The position numbers and the translations under genes were made by a program. 64,000 bases of DNA from Diphasiastrum complanatum (lineage: Eukaryota; Streptophyta; Lycopodiopsida; Lycopodiales; Lycopodiaceae). The notes under the pieces are model-generated. The model saw only the letters and a program-made list of their open reading frames with translations. It ran no database searches and had not been told where the DNA came from. The stretch is taken from the NCBI GenBank assembly GCA_029204225.1, contig MU832079.1, forward strand, positions 1 through 64,000, written 5' to 3'. How positions within the stretch are numbered: position 1 is the first letter of the stretch; every line of letters starts with the position of its first letter. Of this stretch, positions 57,715 to 64,000 are shown piece by piece.

Positions 57715-60700
57715 ATGGCCTCCTCATCTTCTGAAGACTCTAGCACCAAGCAGGTGATCCAGCGCGAGATAGTCTCAGCCACCCAGATTTGGCCCTTCCC
57801 TTCTAACACTCTAATTCAACCATGGCTTCAGACTGCTGGCCCACTTCTTGAGGCAATGGATTTTTTTCCGACGCTTTTCCATTCTGATATTAACATGGGC
57901 CTCGCCCTTCATGCTTACACCACTTGGGACGCGTCAAAGTCGTGTTTCCACTTCCTGTACCAAGGTACCACGTACAAGGTACAAATTAGCGCGGACTCGG
58001 TGGTCACCATCGGCATTATGTCCGGTGACCGCCAGTCCATCTCCCATCATCAAGCAAAATCCCTGATCAAACCTTTCATCGCCCAGACTACACCAGAGAT
58101 CCCCATTCAAACTAACAATGGTTATCTGGTAGAGGCTATCACGGAACCAGTCATACAAACGGTTGCGCATATGTTGAACAACTTTCTAGTTGTTTCAACA
58201 TTTCGCAAGGACAGAATCCAGTCCACGTTGCTGAGTCAGATAGTGGATCCTTCCTGGGATTCCTTGGCCCCAAGGTTGTGCCATACGACTGGCATGTCTT
58301 TCTCATTCACGAACTAACAATCTCCATCAAACCCAACAACCGTGAGCGTATCGCAGCAGGTCCCTTGTTGTGTAATTTTGCCTGTGCACGTCTCGAGACG
58401 AAAGTGAGTGGTTTCCGTCACTCCAACTTTTTATCTTTCATTATGCTGGACACTAACCTTTATCCTCCATCTACCGTATCCACATCTTCCCAACCTACAG
58501 CTACTGACACAACGGCCAGCAAATGAATGCGTGGTGTTGCCCCTTCCTCCTCATCTCCACTTACCACCAGAAGACGTACCACCACCACAGTTTTAACCAC
58601 GCCATCCACCACCGCCACTTCTTCTTTTGTACAACCTCCTTCTCCTGTCTCTGTTGTCACTCCTCTTCATTCTGTTCCATCCATGACTGTTTCTGTTTCC
58701 ACTATAGTCTCCTCTATTGATACCACTTTCACTTCTGTTCCATTACCTACTACCCCTTCCATCACTATCGCATCCTCCATTGCTCCTGTCTCCACTGTTG
58801 CTCCTCTCCAGTTTAACCCCTCTGAATCTCAGTTGTCTCCGGACACTCTAGCGTGGATGCAAGTCATCAACTTTTCACCGCCACACCAAACCATTTTTAC
58901 TCCATCCTTGCCTTCCGTGCTCCACACCACACTTCAGTTCCCCTCTATTCCACCCATCCTCTCGCTTGGACAAATAGTACCCACCCCGGTTTCCATTGTT
59001 GTTTCTTGCACACCACCTGTTTCGCCATCAAAGGTTGCCGAGGGCAACCAACCGTTGCCTGATGACGCATTTCTTCAAACAATTTTCATACCATCACCAG
59101 ATCGGACAGATCCCACCACCCTAGATGACAAAAGATCCCTTGAGAACCTGATTGAAGACGACGACGACGACGCTCCACTAGTCGTCGGGGTCGCTACCAC
59201 ACAAGCCCCTCTCAGTGCCAACGTACCGGCTGTTCCAACAGATTTAACGACGACATACCAAACCTTGGGGACATACATCCAAGAGGCGGTAACAGCCAGG
59301 GCCATTTTGGACAGCATGGTACTCCACTTGGCGACAAGCAACACCCAACTGCGAGTGAAAATCACGAAGCTGCAGCAAGAGATTATAGCTCAATAGCATG
59401 AACAAGACGAGCATTGGGAGATTGCCAAGCTACAGCAGAAGGAGGATGGCCTCAACCCATATATCCAAAGCCTCTCCAAAGCGCTAATAGAGGCCTCCAC
59501 GAAGGTGCGGGGGCTTCACTCTGATGCATCCCAATGGCTTGCTCCCCTCCAGGTGCAACTACAAATTTATGAAGTAGAGAATACGCACTTGGGGCCGAAA
59601 GTGAAAGCATTACAAAGCGAAAAACTCGTCTGGCTAGCTCAACCTGCACCAAACTCAAGGCCGCTCTCTCAAGCAGAGATGAATCTCTTCAGGTGTCAAG
59701 TGCAGGTATATAGCCAAACGTTGAACAATGACCAAGTAGAGTTCGACAAGTACCGGACAAGCACAACTCATGAGCTCATCCAGGCCAAACAAGCCCTCAA
59801 GGCTTGCCGACAGTACATGGAGAAGAAGACCCAATCCACCTCAGGTGATTCCACCGCCACACAGGCAAGCATGAGTCAGGACCAAGGCCAGCAAGCAACA
59901 TGGGGGATAAGTCAAGATCAAGGGTCTAAAGGCCAAGACCAAGGACCAGCTGATACGGGTGTTGACACGCGGGGCCAAGGCCAAGACGTAGGTCCGAGCC
60001 AAAGCCAAGAAGAAGGACAAGCCTCATCATCAAGAGGCTCGCGCACCATATCTGCCAGCCGGGCCTTCCGACGACCAAAGTCCGTGGAGGAGAAAATAAA
60101 CGAATTTCTAGCTAAGTATCCCCACGAGTCATCAAGAGGCGGCTGACAGATATCATTTTTTATGCAGACAATAAAAGGCAACGAGCTGCAAGCACTACCC
60201 GCCCTCCAACCGCAACCAAAGTGGCGTCAACAGCTCTTTGAAAGAAACCTTGCGACCATCAGGGCCTATGTGACAAGTCCGCAACAACTACGGGTGAACG
60301 CGCACTTCCTGCCATGCACACGACAATCCAAATGGGCGGAATGTGGCACCCCTCTGGACAAGATCACTATTCAGAATCTCAATTGGCCAAGAATCCCATC
60401 AAAGCACGGTTGGGATACAGATGTAGATGCCCGAAGGGATCTCATCCTATTTGCCAATAAATATTTCAACTATCCTGATCCAACAGTCCGCGCGGCAGCC
60501 ACTTATGCCCGAGACTTAGAGTAGTGAATGGGGATTGAAACCAAGTGGGACAATTTTCTCCCCCTCATATTATTTGATCCTAATAAGGTGCTAGCCTCCG
60601 ACAAAGTCAAAGACCAGCTGCCATCGCTTGAGTCTATTACCGAGCTGCGTTCATTGGCGATCCCTGAACGTGTAGATTCCAAGCGTGGGTCGACCAAGAC

Positions 60701-60870
60701 TGGTTGACAGGAGTCCACAAGTCCCTTCACACGCCCAAGGACTTGAAGAAACTGGACCGCATTAATTTCATGGAAGACATCACAGGCTACCTGATCCACC
60801 AGAGGCGGTCCAAGAAGACTCTCTACTAAATTGGCAGAGTGCCGAGGGACCGGCACTACTTCAGGCTGTG
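57715..60870 (+). mobile_element. Accessory coding region of a gypsy element, downstream of integrase
   Basis: Four successive segments lie between integrase and the 3' LTR. (1) From the ATG at 57715 (MASSSSEDSSTKQVIQREI), about 200 residues include FPTLFHSDINMGLALHAY and FLYQGTTYKVQISAD; this resembles the 'putative plant transposon protein' domain that some Tat/Ogre elements carry. (2) 58.5-59.2 kb is threonine/proline/serine-rich. (3) 59.25-60.15 kb is helical and glutamine-rich, probably coiled coil, ending in a basic SRAFRRPKSVEEKINEFLAK. (4) 60.16-60.87 kb encodes NLNWPRIPSKHGWDTDVDARRD. I recognise no membrane segment of the kind expected in an env-like frame. Broken, with several interruptions. 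Confidence 0.6.
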
Positions 60871-60875
60871 GGTCC

Positions 60876-61655
60876 TGTTGGGGGTATTCCTGACGAATTG
60901 TCAATAAATAATATTGGCCAATAAAATGTGTTGCGAGGGCATGGCATCATGCGCGTATAAGCCCATGGCCCAATGAGCACGCAAGTTGAGTTGTAAATAA
61001 AATAATAGACTTGGGCCCTTTGTAATTAAAATAAAACTTGAGGCCCAAAGTCAATTTTAAATTTAGAGTTTACTTTTTAGAGTTGGGTCCAATTTTGGAC
61101 TCACATGAATCTTGTGATTTCCAATGTACTTTTTGTGAACCCTTGGATCACGTTGGGTCCAAGATGAATGGATAGGATCAATGTAAATATTAGCCAATAG
61201 GATTTTGGGGCAAGGGCCTTCCCCATTTATAAAAAGGCACCATTTGTACTCTATTCACATGCTTAATGAGAAGGAGGAAGCTCTACCACTTTTTGGAGAG
61301 AAGCATCCTCATTTGCTATTCACTACTTGCTAATGCTTTTGATTGTGTTTTCCATTGCTTCCTATTTTCATGTTTATTGGTTGTCTTAGTTAATGTTTCT
61401 CCATTAGCAAGCATAAGGAGCATTTGAGCTAACCGCCACTCTCACCCTCTATCTCTCTCTTTCCCTCTTCTCTTGTCAATCTCTTCTAATCTTCCCTTTC
61501 CTTTCACCTACAATCATGATGAAGGTAGTTTAGAGGAGTAGAGTTAGTGGAAGTAGCGTTAGCAGTGGTAGAGTTAGATGAAAAGTAGGGAACTAACTAA
61601 AAGTAGCATCTATGCATAGCTAGGTGCTTATCTAGTGAACTAACCCTTGTTGACG
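60876..61655 (+). mobile_element. gypsy 3' LTR of the accessory-frame element
   Basis: TGTTGGGGGTATTCC starts at 60876. It shares GCATCATGCGCGTATAAG-like, AGGCCC-AAGTCAA and ATTAGCCAATAGGATTTTG words with the LTR at 37146. TTTATAAAAAGGCACC (61226-61241) is the TATA region. Length by analogy about 780 bases; the right edge is approximate. Confidence 0.7.
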
Positions 61656-61689
61656 GGCGGGAGGGCTATTACTACAGCAGATCGAAGAC

Positions 61690-63280
61690 CCTACAATGTT
61701 CCATTTGTGTGGGCGATCACACCATGAATGGATGTCCGATGTTGAAACAAAAAATGACAAATACTATTTGCCATTTGTGCAATTCTATAGGTCATGAAAT
61801 AGCCTTTTGCTCGTTTAATCCTCAAATTAGCCAAAAAAGGTATGCTAAGCTTCAATATCGAGAACCTACCTATTCAAAAGGGCCTGACAGAAAGCCTTTT
61901 AACTTTGGCCTTGGATTTCCTTAACGACTAGCTCTACTAGTTCCAACAAAACAGAGTGCTCCTCCTGCTAATCTAATGGAACCAGAACCTCATCGTGCTA
62001 ATGAGCAATGGAACTATAGCCATGATCATGAGAGTGGTCCTTCAGAGCAGTATGCTATCTATGCTACTATGCAAGAACAAGCAGCTAGACAACGGACCAG
62101 AGCGCCACTTGGATATTTTGATCACAGAGTTGTTGAATGTCCAAACAAATGAAAGTTTGTACCATTATGTAGAGACTGTGGTTATGGACATTGTTACAAA
62201 GATTGTCCTGCAAGACCTAATAGCCTACCGGTTTATTTTGTGGAAGATCCTAATGGATGTCCATTACCTGTGTATGCTTATCATCTCCGAGGAGTTGATA
62301 TACTGCACACGCGGTACAATGCTTCGGATGCGGAGGAAGACATTGTCGAGCCGAATGTCCACATCGAGGTGATCCATCAACATTTGAACCTATGTGTGGA
62401 TAATGCGGAGTTAACCATCCATGCTTGGATTGTCCATTGCAGAACTCGCAAATAGCCAGGAGGCATTTGGCATATGTAGATTGACATGCACCTGTGTTGT
62501 CCAGTCCACACATAGACTTTAAGCGAAAAATCTTAGTGCCACCTGGGTATGAAACAAGTGCGAAAGAAATCAATTTGACAGAAGCTCCAAAGTACGTAGA
62601 TGCACCCACGGGCAAATCGACAAGAACATCATAGAAGACAGAGCTGGTAGAATCTATCAAGCCAATGGTAGTTGAGGAAGTCAAGAAATTGGCAACCGAT
62701 GAAGTCTAGAGAATTTTACCAAGTCTCTTGGCACAATCATTGCAAAGATTTCTTGTTGATGAATTACAAAGGGAGCCAGTGTCAACAAAGCAACTTGAAG
62801 GCAACTCAGCACAAAGTTTGAAGAAAAATGCATCCATGCAGACTTCAATTGGGAAGTGCAATACCAAGGGGGAGACTAAGGTCGATGATTGTCCTTCAAT
62901 GAACAGACCACCAAAATCCGGGTGTACCCCTTCTTAAAAGACAAAATCTAGGGAATTCAACCCCAAAAAGGCCAACTGTACAACGAGTTATGCCTTGTCC
63001 TCAATTGGTAAGATTGACTACCGAAGAAAGTCTTTAGGTTAAAGCACACCACGAGTACCTAGATAGATAAGCAGTCAAGCGAGCATGTCCAATCTACATT
63101 ACGAAATGAGAGAGACCACAACAATACCATTGGGAGAAGTAGCACCAATCTATCAGGATCAATATCAACTAGTCTTATCATGGAATCCTCTGATGGATGG
63201 TGTTGACTATCCATTTGTCGATGAACAAGATTATCAGGAATGGCCACCAGACTCATATGGTTATTATTGAAAATCTAACA
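61690..63280 (+). pseudogene. gag-like region with several zinc knuckles, broken
   Basis: Zinc knuckles follow one another: CSICVGDHTMNGC, CHLCNSIGHEIAFC, CRDCGYGHCYKDC, CFGCGGRHCRAEC and CGVNHPCLDC (61697-62450). Four use the short C-x2-C-x3-H-x4-C spacing and one the usual x4 spacing. After them come KEINLTEAPKYVDAPTG and LLAQSLQRFLVDELQ, then an acidic tyrosine-rich end (FVDEQDYQEWPPDSYGYY near 63217-63268). It lies directly after a gypsy LTR and is probably the gag of another gypsy element, but capsid motifs are not visible and the family is uncertain. Confidence 0.6.
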
Positions 63281-63650
63281 AGTCCATGTTTTTGCTGATC
63301 GTCATCAAGTAAAGCCTCAAGTTTTATGTAAGTGAACTCATATCTATGTTTTTTTTGGAGCACAACAAAAATATATATCTATACATATGCTCTCTACAGA
63401 CTTTGACAATGTGACTCGTCATCATCCCAAGGAGTCAGAGGCAAAGTTCCATGGGACTTGGCAGCAGGAGCATGTTGTCCGATTTTGGGTATGATATGGA
63501 ATATTCTAGAATATGGCAAGAGGCTTGTTATGTCCATGACCAGTACATTGGATTTAGTATACTCCTAGTCCTGGATACACGGTACTCCAGTAAATAAAGC
63601 TGTTAGTCATGCCACATCATACTGGACGTGACCCGAAAGTAGTTAATATC
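63281..63650. other. No recognisable gene
   Basis: AT-rich sequence between the gag-like region and the LTR at the right edge. Frames are short and without motif. Confidence 0.4.
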
Positions 63651-64000
63651 CTTGTGAGGCCCAGATAACACTAAATGGAGTTAGTACAAGGTGTGGGACA
63701 ATCAAGGCATGTGTAATCAATAGCAATCCATGCATAGAGACTCTATTCTAGATGAATCTATGTATAGAGGAATTAGGAACTTGCATAACCATATACGTAG
63801 GTGGTTCTAGGCTCTATATAAGGAGGCCAAACTCGTCCTACTACTCACATTTGTGGTTGATTCATTGCCAGGGTTTCACTCTACTTTCATGCTTCCTATT
63901 CCTTGGCTTGGAGGTGAAGCTTCTAGAGTTGATTGGTTGCTTCTACTTGGTTGGGTGGTTTCTACATAGTGTGTTTTCCATTGTGTTTGTCTTGTAAGCA
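63651..64000 (+). mobile_element. LTR cut by the window edge
   Basis: GCTCTATATAAGGAGGCC (63811-63828) is a strong TATA element. Downstream GATTGGTTGCTTCTACTTGGTTGGGTGGTTT resembles the R/U5 part of the LTRs at 12.85 and 45.3 kb. The left edge is not determined, and the right part lies outside the window. Confidence 0.55.

Noticed and set aside
1-64000. CRISPR array, prokaryotic operon, tRNA or rRNA gene
   Set aside because: No evenly spaced short repeats with unique spacers, no cloverleaf and no rRNA blocks were seen; TGGTATCAGAGC-like words are retroelement primer sites, not tRNA genes.

Overview
This looks like a stretch of a large, repeat-rich land-plant nuclear genome. Almost all of it is decayed retrotransposon DNA of both plant LTR superfamilies (Ty1/copia and Ty3/gypsy), stacked, nested and in one place inverted. 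Many elements carry plant-type tRNA primer sites (Met type, and the Asp type of the Tat/Athila gypsy branch). A non-LTR element with a restriction-like endonuclease tail, a group not typical of flowering plants, and a host intron of about 6.5 kb filled with elements suggest a fern, another seedless plant or a gymnosperm. The species cannot be fixed from the sequence alone.

One host gene was recognised. Three short exons on the minus strand (14699-14761, 8140-8212, 7834-7956) encode the N-terminus of an IPI1/TEX10-type ribosome-biogenesis protein. Intron 1 is about 6.5 kb, holds gypsy debris and an LTR, and appears to use a GC-AG splice pair. Intron 2 is 183 bp. Intron 3 starts at 7833 and seems to run off the left edge; if so, it contains a hAT-like MITE (6584-6804) and a 5-kb gypsy element (about 649-5586).

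Layout: 1-361 copia integrase fragment; 361-5586 gypsy element with a 132-bp tandem repeat in its leader; 6584-6804 MITE; 7834-14761 IPI1 exons and introns, with gypsy fragments at 10.6-12.8 kb and an LTR at 12.85-13.2 kb; 16.59-19.87 kb non-LTR retrotransposon (minus strand); 21275-21383 small hairpin; 22.2-25.8 kb copia element with paired LTRs of about 1.15 kb; 26.7-30.5 kb two more copia pieces; 31.15-33.52 kb two solo-type LTRs; 33.5-39.8 kb Tat/Athila-like gypsy LTRs and a gag; 39.8-43.1 kb copia element; 44.2-44.8 kb degenerate 170-bp repeats; 45.3-45.7 kb gypsy LTR; 46.4-52.8 kb a copia element apparently broken up by a second copia element and an inversion; 52.9-55.5 kb inverted LTR-like arms and a copia gag; 55.8-61.6 kb gypsy integrase followed by a long accessory coding region and an LTR; 61.7-63.3 kb a gag-like region with several zinc knuckles; 63.65-64.0 kb an LTR cut by the window edge.

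All LTR elements here look broken and inactive. No rRNA, tRNA gene, CRISPR array or prokaryotic feature was found. All assignments are by eye from motifs; no alignment or database search was run.
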